In this document: piece after piece, positions 45,501 through 55,500 of the stretch
Layout of the letters: every line of letters begins with the position of its first letter
How positions within the stretch are numbered: position 1 is the first letter of the stretch
Source of the DNA: Nematostella vectensis
Lineage: Eukaryota > Cnidaria > Anthozoa > Actiniaria > Edwardsiidae
NCBI RefSeq assembly: GCF_932526225.1
Contig: NC_064042.1
Location: forward strand, 8,462,040-8,526,039
DNA length: 64,000 bases
Reading direction: 5' to 3'
Notes under the pieces: model-generated
What the model saw: only the letters and a program-made list of their open reading frames with translations
What the model was told of the DNA's origin: nothing
The model's database searches: none
Made by a program: the position numbers and the translations under genes

Positions 45501-46148
45501 ATGAACCTTTTTTTTTTGTGAACGCAAAAAAGAGGGAGTCGACTATTTCGATTGGATCAAGAGTTTCCGGACGATCAAGAGAATTCATGCTTTCCGTTAA
45601 ACATTGACAACAAGGTCTTGCCTCGTTTTAGCAGAGCTAAGGGTCTTTGCTTCGTGGTCTTTGGTTGCGCAATCCTTATAATGTGTTTGCTGTGTATAAC
45701 AAAAAATGAAGGGTATTCCCTTTGTGGGATCTTAAAAAGAATGAATCAATGCTGTTCAAAACAAAGGTAGAAACAGAGTAAGGGGGTCGACAAGCAAAGA
45801 CATTTGTGAAATACATGATAGGAAGGGTGATAAAAGAGCGGTCTTTCAGTTTATTAAATAATTTCGCTTGCCAATAAATGGAAAAAAAGCAATAGAGTAC
45901 ATCAAACAAAAATGCTTTTTATAATATTTTAAAAGTATTATCCTCCGAAAAAGAAAAACGGACGATATTTGCTACTCCTATAGACGTACATTTCAAATCA
46001 AGTAAATGGCTAAAAAAATTATAACTACAAATACCCACAAATACAGACAAGCCACCTTAATTAGAAAAATACAACACCTCGAATGCACTGTATATCAAAT
46101 ACATGATAGAAAAAATATTACACATGAACCAAATTACGTAAAATTTAA
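45501..46148. other. Spacer between the 23-bp array and the DIRS cluster
   Basis: AT-rich DNA. I see no gene, and no upstream exon for the PLAT-EGF-Ig remnant that I can support. Confidence 0.4.
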
Positions 46149-46425
46149 AAATTAAACGAGACTTACCGGTAAGGTGAAGTTTGATTGTAATTCTACGAGC
46201 TATTGGGCAAGAGCGGAGAAGTCACGTGTGAGAGAGCGCGCGCGAAAGCAAGCACGCAGTATTTAAAGTTGCGAATGGCCATTTATGATTATAATGGATA
46301 GGGTAGGGTACAATATTTGTATAAATAAAAAAGGGAGGGCACGTGACTTCTCCGCTCCTGCCCAATAGCCCGTAGAATTTCAATCAAACTTCACCTTACA
46401 GTTAAGTCTCGTTTAATTTCTAAAT
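46149..46425. mobile_element. Short fold-back element sharing DIRS terminal sequence
   Basis: Arms 46149-46230 and 46340-46425 are inverted copies (ATTAAACGAGACTTA; GGTGAAGTTTGATTG; TATTGGGCA; AGCGGAGAAGTCACGTG). After the left arm, 46220-46256 (GTGAGAGAGCGCGCGCGAAA) matches the complement of the DIRS right end at about 49180-49218. It looks like a non-autonomous DIRS derivative, or an extra terminal-repeat pair, directly abutting the larger element. Confidence 0.7.
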
Positions 46426-46470
46426 TCTACTTCGCCATTGGTCAATAGTCGCTGCAAAGTCACGTGTGAG
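46425..46470. repeat. DIRS left inverted terminal repeat
   Basis: 46 bp, the complement of 49205-49250 with almost no mismatch. It contains the CACGTG palindrome also present in the neighbouring fold-back. Confidence 0.85.
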
Positions 46471-46522
46471 ATTTTAAAGCAAATGGTCATGAGCAATTCT
46501 CAGTAAGCTTTTTATTATCACA

Positions 46523-47620
46523 TTAAACATCAGAGTCCATTGCATGTAGCAGGTTAACACCAAAATTATCTGGCTCTTGGGTTATTGGTTTGTCATAGTA
46601 TGTTCTTAAAGTTCCTACATTAGACCATCCTGCGGCATCCACTATGGTATTAATGGATATGTTTGCAGTTTTCCCAGCTGGCATTGATGCAGAACGTGTA
46701 CTGTGGGCACTGTACTTATTGATGTTGATATCAGACTTTGCAAGAACTTTCTTAAGCCATCGACCGATAGTGTCAGTAGAAATTGGCTGATAGGGCTTTT
46801 AAAAGCTTATAAGGAAGCTAGAGTCGTTGCCCCTCAACAACTTTGTTCTTTCAACATATTCTTTGATGATAGTAACAACACATAATCGCTTGTCATTCTC
46901 ATACGCTTTAAGTTCCAGGCGTCTGAAGTGTTTGGAAGGCCTTGAGGATTTCAAAAGTTCCTGTATGTAAAATATACAATGTTTATCTGTCAAGTCCATT
47001 GTGGATATATCAAATGCATGTAGAGTTTGGCAACGCTTGCCCGACAATAAGGCAATTAACATTGTAGTCTTCATTGTCAGTTCCATAAGGGATAATTTGT
47101 CTGGAGGGTGTAGGGTCTTCAGGTAACTGAGAACAACAGCAACATCCCATATTTCCTGATATCTTGGGAATGTTGGGCGTGCATTATATACTCCTCTGAC
47201 AAATCTTGTGACCAATGGGTGTGTCCCAATAGTACCACTTCCAGTCGGGAATATAACTGAAGATAATGCTGAACGAGCTGTATTGATAGCACTGTATTGA
47301 AGCTGTTCCTCGTAGAAGACACCCAGGAAGTTCAGTCCATCAATCACAGATGTCGAAAGTGGATTAATCTTCCGTTGACTACAGTAAACATTCCACCGTT
47401 TGAGATATGAGTGATACTGTTTCTGTGTTCCTGACCTCCATCCCTGGAGGATAACTTTGGAAGCTGATGCTGAAAGGCCTTGACTTGTGTGCAGTTCCCT
47501 GACAAGGGGCAAGCCAACAACTGTAGGGTCTTGTGGAGTGGATGTCTCAGCTCTGGACTGGATGGTAAGTACAGGGTGTTCTTCTTTCTGGATAAAATAA
47601 GAGGTGGTTCTATAAGTAAA
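46523..47620 (-). CDS. DIRS tyrosine recombinase with one in-frame stop
   Basis: The N-terminal core-binding part reads GWRSGTQKQYHSYLKRWNVY. The catalytic part retains the expected residues: the first arginine in LLSGKRCQTL, HxxR in SAHSTRSAS, and the Trp/Tyr of AGWSNVGTLRTYYD. A single TAA at 46799-46801 interrupts the frame; the frame resumes unchanged to the natural stop at 46523-46525. The enzyme integrates circular DIRS cDNA by site-specific recombination. This copy is one nonsense change from a full recombinase, so it is inactive or recently active. I do not know the true start because it overlaps the polyprotein. Confidence 0.85.
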
Positions 47621-47980
47621 CTTGCAAGAAATGGCCACCATGGTTGAGTCGGCCAATGAGGGGCAACTAGGATACCAGTTGCCTGGTCCTCAGAAATTTT
47701 ACACAGAATTTTCTGAATAATGCTGAATGGCGGAAATGCATAAAAACACCGGTTTTTCCAGGAGGTATGAAATGCATTACTAGCATATGCCCCTGGGTCA
47801 GGTTGATATGAGATATAGACTCTGCACTTAAATTTAAGCCTTGATGCAAATAGATCAATGTCAGGCTTTATCTGAAGTTTAGCCACTGTGGCTGTATATA
47901 TGTCAGTGTCTAAAGCCCACTCTGTTTCCCTTCTTTGATTTCTAGACTCGCTATCTGCAGTCCAAATTTGTATTACAAGT
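47340..47980 (-). pseudogene. DIRS RNase H tail and conserved downstream block
   Basis: Read on the minus strand it has ALVIQIW, then ADSESRNQRRETEWALDTD, then IDLFASRLKFKCRVYISYQP and NAFHTSWKNRCFYAFPPFS. DLFAS and YAFPPF are hallmarks of the region after RNase H in DIRS polyproteins. The missing polymerase core lies between this and the stub at 47990-48252, so the deletion junction is near 47,980-48,000. The frame then overlaps the recombinase start. Confidence 0.8.
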
Positions 47981-47989
47981 GCATTTATC

Positions 47990-48252
47990 TCTCAAGGTTG
48001 TGCACATCTGTGTCTATTAACTCTGCCTCACTTTCATGCCATGTTGGCTGAAAAGGAGGATTAGTTTGTTCAGGAATTGTGGTAAAATCGATGTGCTGTC
48101 CCCGCCACAGTTTCCATTTCTGGGTCAGAGGTAAGTGTTTTCCACACATTAATATAAAATGGAAGTTGGCCCGCTAGAAAATGTTTGGCTTTAAGCCTGT
48201 ATACCTCGACAAGTGACGGTACAAGGGACTCAAATTCGCTCACCTTAGCCAA
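47990..48252 (-). pseudogene. DIRS reverse transcriptase, N-terminal stub
   Basis: The frame from 48252 reads YRLKAKHFLAGQLPFYINVW then KTLTSDPEM, the segment that precedes RT motif 1 in DIRS and Gypsy-like polymerases. At the G-run near 48100-48103 the frame shifts, and another frame continues with IDFTTIPEQTNPPFQPTWHE before a stop. Nothing corresponding to the palm (YxDD) follows. Confidence 0.72.
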
Positions 48253-48275
48253 CTGTAAAACAACATCTACGGAAT

Positions 48276-49112
48276 CTACTTCCTTTGTTGTTGATCCGTG
48301 CGCTGTTTCGCGCGTGGGATGAATGGCGACTTGCCTTTGTTGTTCTGCCAGTTCTGCCGACCCTGAGTCGGCGGTGCTCGGGCTAAAAAATTCCTGTTAT
48401 TAGGTCTGTTGTTAAACCTGCTGTTGGGTCTGTTGAATGTAGAAACACTGGCAGTATTTCCAATTTTGTTAGCAGCTCGAATGTGAGTTAGTTTGGTTTG
48501 TAAATCATCCCCAAACAACCACTCTGTCACCGGTACACTTGCTGCACACAGGTCGCCATATTCCATGTTAAGGTGAGGCCTTATGTCATCTCGTCGAAGC
48601 TGAGACAGCTCAAATCTGGCATGCCCTAAAATTGTCAGAGCATCCGTCGAAAGAGTTAAAAGGTTTCCCAACTCTGCGAGAAACTCTTTGTCAGCTTTGG
48701 CTGACAATTTAAGCAAGGAGTCCGCAGTTTTCACTGCAATATGGCCAGCCTTGGTTATGTTGGTTTGAAGGCGGGAAAATTTGACATCCTTTGTTTTCAC
48801 TTGTCGTGTTAATTTTCCCCAGATTTCTTCGTTTACTTTGGGGACCACAACATGGCTACAGTTATTGGGACGCAGGTATTTGTCTGCTGTGTCCCTAAAC
48901 TGTTCTTCACTTAGCTTCTTAAGCCAGCTTTTGACGGCCACAGGGTCTGCCTCATGGTCGCCATTAGCGCCACGTTTGAGAGCTCTGAGCGATCCGCTCA
49001 TTTCGCACATATTGGCGTTCATAGTTGTCAATAACTGGCGAAGAAGCCTATTTTCATCTCGCTCTGGTTCTTCTTGTAGTATTTCGTCGTTGAATTCCTC
49101 GTCTTTTGCCAT
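48276..49112 (-). CDS. DIRS gag-like ORF1 (intact, 278 aa)
   Basis: An uninterrupted frame from ATG at 49112. The N terminus is acidic (MAKDEEFNDEILQEEPERDE), followed by a helical middle (KTADSLLKLSAKADKEFLAE) and WLFGDDLQTKL. The C terminus is an Asn/Arg-rich basic tail (FNRPNSRFNNRPNNRNF) typical of nucleic-acid-binding gag proteins. It is the structural protein expected first in a DIRS element. No zinc knuckle is visible. Confidence 0.72.
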   Translation of the reverse strand: MAKDEEFNDEILQEEPERDENRLLRQLLTTMNANMCEMSGSLRALKRGANGDHEADPVAVKSWLKKLSEEQFRDTADKYLRPNNCSHVVVPKVNEEIWGKLTRQVKTKDVKFSRLQTNITKAGHIAVKTADSLLKLSAKADKEFLAELGNLLTLSTDALTILGHARFELSQLRRDDIRPHLNMEYGDLCAASVPVTEWLFGDDLQTKLTHIRAANKIGNTASVSTFNRPNSRFNNRPNNRNFLARAPPTQGRQNWQNNKGKSPFIPRAKQRTDQQQRK

Positions 49113-49204
49113 TGTTTATGCTTTTCGGATGTGGTCAACGAGTCGTTGACCGGCCTGCTCGAATCCGTACGCAAAAACTGCCTGCTTGCTTTCGCGCGCG
49201 CTCT

Positions 49205-49250
49205 CTCACACGTGACTTTGCAGCGACTATTGACCAATGGCGAAGTAGAA
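49205..49250. repeat. DIRS right inverted terminal repeat
   Basis: Pairs with 46425-46470. The gag frame begins about 90 bp inside it, so this end probably carries the promoter (GC-rich CGCGCGCGCTCTCTCACACG). Confidence 0.85.
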
Positions 49251-52200
49251 CAGGTGTTTTAACATAGAAGTACGTAGAATTCTATTGAACAGTTATTTAA
49301 AATTGACTGTTATTTGTAGAATAGAAGCGCTTTGCGCTAAAATAATTTATCTAAATCACAAACCGAAGAAAATAAAAACAGACAGAGCAAAACTCCAAGA
49401 GAAAGAAGTTTTCCAGACATGGTGGCTGTAGAAAGCACGTCCAGGAATACCCCAACAAACCAAGCGACGCGCTTTAAAAGCGTCTACCCCAGAACCCTTA
49501 ATCCTCTTTCAATTGAGTTAATTTGTTTTCTGTCGTTCCTTAGAAAATGGCAATCACTGAACTGTATCAGCGCATCTGCGTAAACAAAATGATAGGCACG
49601 TTCACGGAGGGTAAACAAAAGAAATTTCACGAGCTGACGTAAGTCTCCGTGGTAGCGAGCAAACTTCATTACGCTTTTTATTCGATGTTTTCGTTGAAGT
49701 TTTTGTTATGTTTTATTTTGAAATGCAGCTAAAAAAACGTCTATGATTGCATGTGAAATTAGCTAGTATTACGTCATAGTTGCTTTATTTTGTAAGCTTA
49801 GAATAAGGTGCCGATTGTGTTTCGAGTTTTCAGCATTCCCTGTAGTACTTTATTATATAATATAATAATATATTAAATAATATATTAAAATATTTTACAC
49901 AATATCTTATAAGACTTGTTCTTTTTAACCCTTAACATAGAATTCAAGCTACGTTTCATGCTTTAAATGTGAGTGTATTTGATATAAAAAAGAAGATTGA
50001 TTCAGGGATCCTATCCAAAGTCATTCTGAGCCAGGGCTCAAGACTATTCTCCTTTTTCTGAGTAATGTTTTGTATGTTTAACGTTAGCGTAGAAATTCAT
50101 GTTTGTGCCTAACGTTACTGGTACAAAATGAAAGACAAGCACTAAATCGAATAATTAAGGGGTAAGAGCAATTCATTGACTTCTGGCTATTTTTTAGCTG
50201 AATTAACAAAAACAAAAAACAGACTGAAAACAGATACCTCCTTCCCTCCTATTTTTAGTTTTATAAAACCCGTCAAAGTGAAACACTGCTGCTCCTAGTC
50301 AGCGGTATCCTAGCTTTCCAACAATGTTTTGCGGTCACATTTTTAATCCCTTGTCGTTGTGCTAATGTGAGCACAAGTTGGTGGTTGCTTGTATTTTTCA
50401 TCAAAAATACAGCTATAAGCATATTGGGAGAGTACCTTGGGCATCATGAAGTCTATTGGGCATAATTGAGTGCTGTGCTTATGGATATTTGCAAGCAAAG
50501 GTAGATTCGTTGTATTTTTTTCTTGTTTGGCTTTGCCTGGATGAGAAAATAATTTTCTAATGAATAACCACTGCTCTCCTAAACGCTGTCTCTCTGAAAC
50601 CAAATTGATTCCAAAATTGTTTACTTTGCTATTCTGGGCCTGTATGACCTGGAATTGATTTGTTTGGCTTCGGGGTGAAAAAATCATCTGACTTTGGGGA
50701 GAGGAGTGTTGACTGACCCTCCCCTCGTGAATTTTTCTCTGGATCTCCCAGAATGTTTTGCAATCCGTTATGGCATCCAAGCCATTTCTTCACAAGCCTT
50801 CAGTCTTCACAAGCCTTCAGTCTTCACAAGCCTTTAGTCTTCACAAGCCTTCAGTCTTCACAAGCCTTCAGTCTTCACAAGCCTTCAGTCTTCACAAGCC
50901 TTCAGTCTTCACAAGCCTTTAGTCTTCACAAGCCTTCAGTCTTCACAAGCCTTCAGTCTTCACAAGCCTTCAAGGAGTGGAGATTGTGTTTTGAGGCCAT
51001 GGAAATCAACCCGGAGGATCAGAATTAAGGTATCTAATTGTGTCTTGGGCTGTGTTTGCTGATCTCTCTCCCTATTATTGGTATTTTGGTATATAGTGAG
51101 CGTTTTATTGAGAGGGGTAATTCCCCCTTTTTTCCCTTGTTCGATTTGACGTTTGTCACAGAACCTAAGCTATTATTTGGCTAAAGAGTAGTTGCCAACA
51201 CCTTGGTTGGATGCATATCTTCAAGACCATTTATCCCTTAGACTGATGCCTGAGTATCTTTATCTTGTTGTGTTTATTTTGCATATATTGATTTTTTTGG
51301 GGGGGGCTGTTGGTACTTCTCAAGGCCGGTACAGGCCGGTTGAGGGGTCAATGTGCTAGGGGGAAGAGCTTTTAGACAGAGCGTATGCTTCCACGTTTTT
51401 ATAGAAAATAAGCTCAGCTGTTTATTAGCAACCGCTAGAAAATAGGGGTTGATGTGTGGAGGGCTTGCCAATCATCGTTTTTAGTCCCTTACCCGTCACA
51501 TCGATCTTTAGGGAGAGAGGGAATTCGGTTTCTGATAAGACTCTATTTAATAAAAACCTCTAGGGTTAGAACGACCAGGTTTCACCGTATTCAGGCTCAA
51601 GTAGAGCAAAATATATTCCTGAGAACAGAAACACGAAAAAATAGATGTCCGTTTAAAAAAGGAGTGTTATTATGTTTAACCGGGCCGGGCAGATGATGAA
51701 GAAAGGAACGAGCGAGCCACTATGGTGACCTAGATAGTAACAAGAAAGAAGCAGACCACTTGTAGAAGTTTCCCGTGTATGTCATGAAGGGGTTTGTTAT
51801 TAATTGAAATAGTAAACACGAACGTTAAGGAGTTAAAAAAACAATTTAAAAAAATAATTCTTGGTTCCCCATACTTAGATCACAATGGCGTATCGGGCAA
51901 AACAGGTTTTGTTAGACCTGATGATTTACATTTTTTCTGAAATCAAAAATAATTCCATAGTAAAAACATAAACTCAAAACAAATAAGACCATAATACTTG
52001 AATTAACCTTTACAAGTTAATTGATACCTCGACAATTATCACAAGGAAAGCAAGAGAAACATTGCCTTTATTATTCGCTTTGTTTTTTTTTGTCGGAAAT
52101 CTGAATGTGTTTTGCGCATGCTCATGAATGATAACCAATAAAAAGAAAACAAATTCTTGCAAAAGGTATAGCTTCTTACGCTGATAATCTCTGCTGCAAG

Positions 52201-52340
52201 CTTTGTCTAAAAATCTAGCGATGCTAATTATTATCTTGTCAAAATATAGCCGAGACTAGAAAAGCTTACCAGACATTTTTGGGTTGTTTTAATTCTTTTT
52301 GTAAACTTATTCAGTGCATTATAATGTGATCACGTGACTT
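49251..52340. other. Spacer between the DIRS element and paralogue B
   Basis: Apart from the 17-bp array at 50787-50975 I see nothing coding. A TTATATAATATAATAATA-type AT tract lies near 49,852-49,900. Confidence 0.45.
50787..50975. repeat. 17-bp minisatellite, about 11 units
   Basis: The unit is CTTCACAAGCCTTCAGT, with one recurring variant (TTTAGT) every five or six units. It is not beside any identified exon. The open frame across it is an artefact. Confidence 0.93.
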
Positions 52341-52379
52341 CGCTTCGCCTTTGCGCGCTCTAAGTCATGCGAGCTTCGA

Positions 52380-52532
52380 GTCAACGAACTGTGTAGCCGA
52401 AGACGCGGGAGAGAGTTGGCAAGAATTTGGCTTCGAAATAGTCCTCAAAGAACGGCCTACCTGCAGTGCGCTAAACTCGGAGACTTCTTGAATGAACTGA
52501 AACGCTGCTAAGTTTGCGCTTGGAAAACACAG
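52380..52532 (+). other. Probable 5' UTR exon of paralogue B
   Basis: GAAAACACAG/GTAAAC at 52532/52533 is a good donor, and GTTTCAG at 52871-52877 is the matching acceptor 12 bp before the ATG. The left boundary is unknown; a GC-richer stretch begins near 52,335. Confidence 0.5.
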
Positions 52533-55500
52533 GTAAACTTTCGATCACTTGTAATCAGATTGTTGACTCAAGCTACAGATTAAAGTAGTTTGTCACTATG
52601 ATATCGACCATAACGTTTCGTAACATAGAGAAAAGTGTCTAGACTTTACTTGATTTGGTTCGATAGTAGCTTGAGGCTTTGTGAAGGCGCGATAACTCGT
52701 GTCTTATGCCTTTGTTTTCCCCTAGTTTTCAGTGAAAAAGTTTATCAGTTTTGGCAAAGAGCATGCCAAGCTATTGATGCATACTAATTTGTACAACTCC
52801 CCATAACCCGCTCCAAAACCAACTGGAATCCGTTCAAATAAATACCTTGGTGATTAAACACGCGATTGTTGTTTCAGGAGGAAAGAAGATGAATGTGCCG
52901 TGGTGCATTTGTGGGTTTGTGCTGATGCCCCTTCTCGTGACCATAGGAGGTAAAAACCTATTCCAAGTTAAAAACGAATTCGCTGTCTAAAGTATGTCTT
53001 CGTCTCCGCTCTAACTCTCCTATTTACTATTCTAACCTGATACAGGAATCGAAATTTAAAAGAAAAATGGCTGAAATCCTTCATTTCGCTGTTGTTTTTG
53101 AATACGATAGCTTATGGAGTATCTGAATATTCATGATCTTTTTTGCTCCGTTAGGCTCAAATAAACGAATTGCATTTTTATTAGCTATGATCCATTATGA
53201 CAAAGTGATGAATAATATCACGATATTTTATTTACATAGCTAAGATCGAAGTGTTTAGGCACAAATAACGGCAAATTGTACCCTATCTCTGCACTTAACA
53301 TGAGCTGCTTTACCCATTTATTTTTAAGGATGATGCTATGAACGGTTATTTCAATAGATTTTTGGCATTCTTGAATAATATATGATTCTTTGCATGAGTA
53401 GGCACTTTGGATATGCAAACTAAACTATAACTTTAGCAAACTTCAAGCATCATGTTATAAAAACAAAATCTGCACATACCCAGTGTATTTCTTAGAGATG
53501 AAGAACAATCTTTTCGGTAAAGAAATGACGCATCTTTGTATTCATTCAAGAAATAAAACATTGTGTCTGTACGCGGTGCGACCACTATGAAATCCCTCAT
53601 ATGAGATCTGCATTTATCAGCCATTTCGTTACATCAAAGTGGTTGCTTCATTCCATCTTCATCGTCGTCAACTTAGAAGACCTAATGGGTGTACACTTTT
53701 TCAATTAGATATTTGAAAACAGTTGGTTGTTATGTAACATTTCGGTTCACTAAATTTATTCAATGTGCATACCAATTTATTCTCCATATTTCCCGACCTC
53801 TTCATCAGCGAAAAAGAGCGTGTATACATTTAAAATAAAATCTTCTTCTTAGTTAAAATAATCCCCGTTACCCAGAATACCATTACGACTGAGTGATTTT
53901 CAGTTATACTAACTAAACTTCTAGTCCCAAAACATTATTTTATAAAACACAAGGTGACGTTATAAAACCTTTCGTGTTATTTTGAAACAAATATCCCGAT
54001 CAAATATGCAAAAAAAAATCACTTCCATATAGCGAATCAGCGTTATGTTACAAATGGAGTCATTGCATAACCCTCTTCGTCTTTCTTGCTGATACAAACA
54101 GTATTTCTGATTTATGCGGGCTGGATTTGATAGGCCGATTTTTTGCCTGACTTTAAAAAATATGACGCGACTTTATAGGTATTTAGAATTGGCCGCGATT
54201 TTGTCGCTTCACAAACCAGGGGACATTGAAATCGCACCATGTAAATGCTCTGACCGGCATTCGGCCAAACCCGCCATAATTGTTAAAAAAATATCACTCG
54301 TTAGGAGGAATACGATTTATTGTATTTGGTACATCCTTACCAAAAATCTATTAAAACAATATGTGTTTCTTGTTCTTCTTGATGGTACAAAGAAGGAAAG
54401 TATAAAAAAAACATCAACAGTTTCTTGCAGGGCCGTAGCAAGGGATGGGCATATCAGTCAGTCTTATGTTAAAAACTGTCGTTTTTCTAGCTCGCTCGGT
54501 CATTTCCTTATTAGGCATTACATACCATATTTTGGAGTCCGCTTCGATCATTTTTTCGCTTTTTTTTATAGCTCTAGAACTTTGTAAGTCAAGCATTTCC
54601 ACGTAAACTTGCAGGAATTCTTGTTTACTACGATTTTGCCGGCAGCCATCTTGGAAATGGAGCCTAGTCTCTAACGTTTTAGAATATCACAGGTCTCCCG
54701 CGCGCTCGCCCCATGCTCTTTTAGACCATTTAGAAAAACGACAGCCATTAATTGATATGGCACTGGAGGCATGACTTACCCCCCCCCCCCCCCCAAATAT
54801 TTGAAAAAATATATAAAGAAATGACCAGTAGGAGCGTGGCTGTGCCTTCCCCCTCCCCACCGCAAATTTTTTTAAAAGCTTCTGTAGTGCCCCTCCCCCC
54901 CCCCCCCCCCCCCACAAACTTCCTGGCCTGCTACGGCTTTGTCTTGTATAACACTTACGTCGTACTTGATTTATGGTATTTATTGCATCACATATTAAAG
55001 TTTTTTGATACAAAAATGATGGATTTTGAATTACCCCTGTGCCTTGTGCATCTTTTTGAGATTCCAAGAAACTAGTACATGTAAGGGAATTTGTGACTTT
55101 AGACCACGGAAGGGTGATCTTTCTCCACCTCCATCCCCTACAACCCCTAACTCAAAACATGGAAGGCTGATTCTCTGTTTTGTTTCTGAAGAATCCGCCA
55201 TTGCTCTCAACACGGAAAAAGAGCGAGTTGACCTTGGAGCAAGTTTAAGGGTTGATTGCACTGTAAGTGGAGGCGAAACTTTCGAAGGCTGGTTCTCGCC
55301 TGGAGGTGCAAGGGTGTCTGATCAAGAAATCGAGCGGATTCATTCAGATAGAAATGGCGACCGGTATACTCTGCATGTCAACAACATTACAGTACAAGAT
55401 GGCGGACAGTACACCTGCCGAGGAAATACTGGGAACAAGATTTTCTTGCTTTGGGTCACACGTGAGTATTAAGGAAGCGAAATCTTCTAAGACAGCATTT

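Larger units (their letters stand above)
46425..49250 (-). mobile_element. DIRS-type tyrosine-recombinase retrotransposon, internally deleted
   Basis: Inverted termini 46425-46470 and 49205-49250 match (TTCTACTTCGCCATTGGTCA in one orientation). Between them, on the minus strand in order: a gag-like frame, a short start of reverse transcriptase, the end of RNase H plus a conserved downstream block, and a tyrosine recombinase. Inverted rather than direct terminal repeats with a recombinase instead of a DDE integrase define the DIRS order. At 2.8 kb it is about half the usual 5-6 kb because the RT/RNase H core is missing. Confidence 0.88.

Noticed and set aside
44555-45607. Three overlapping 300-350-codon open frames on the plus strand
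   Set aside because: They are one 23-bp repeat read in three phases, each giving the same Ser/Leu-rich peptide; no start context, no domain.
54114-54602. 157-codon open frame on the plus strand
   Set aside because: It lies in intron 1 of paralogue B, overlaps a MITE scrap (CAGGGCCGTAG) and has no recognisable domain.
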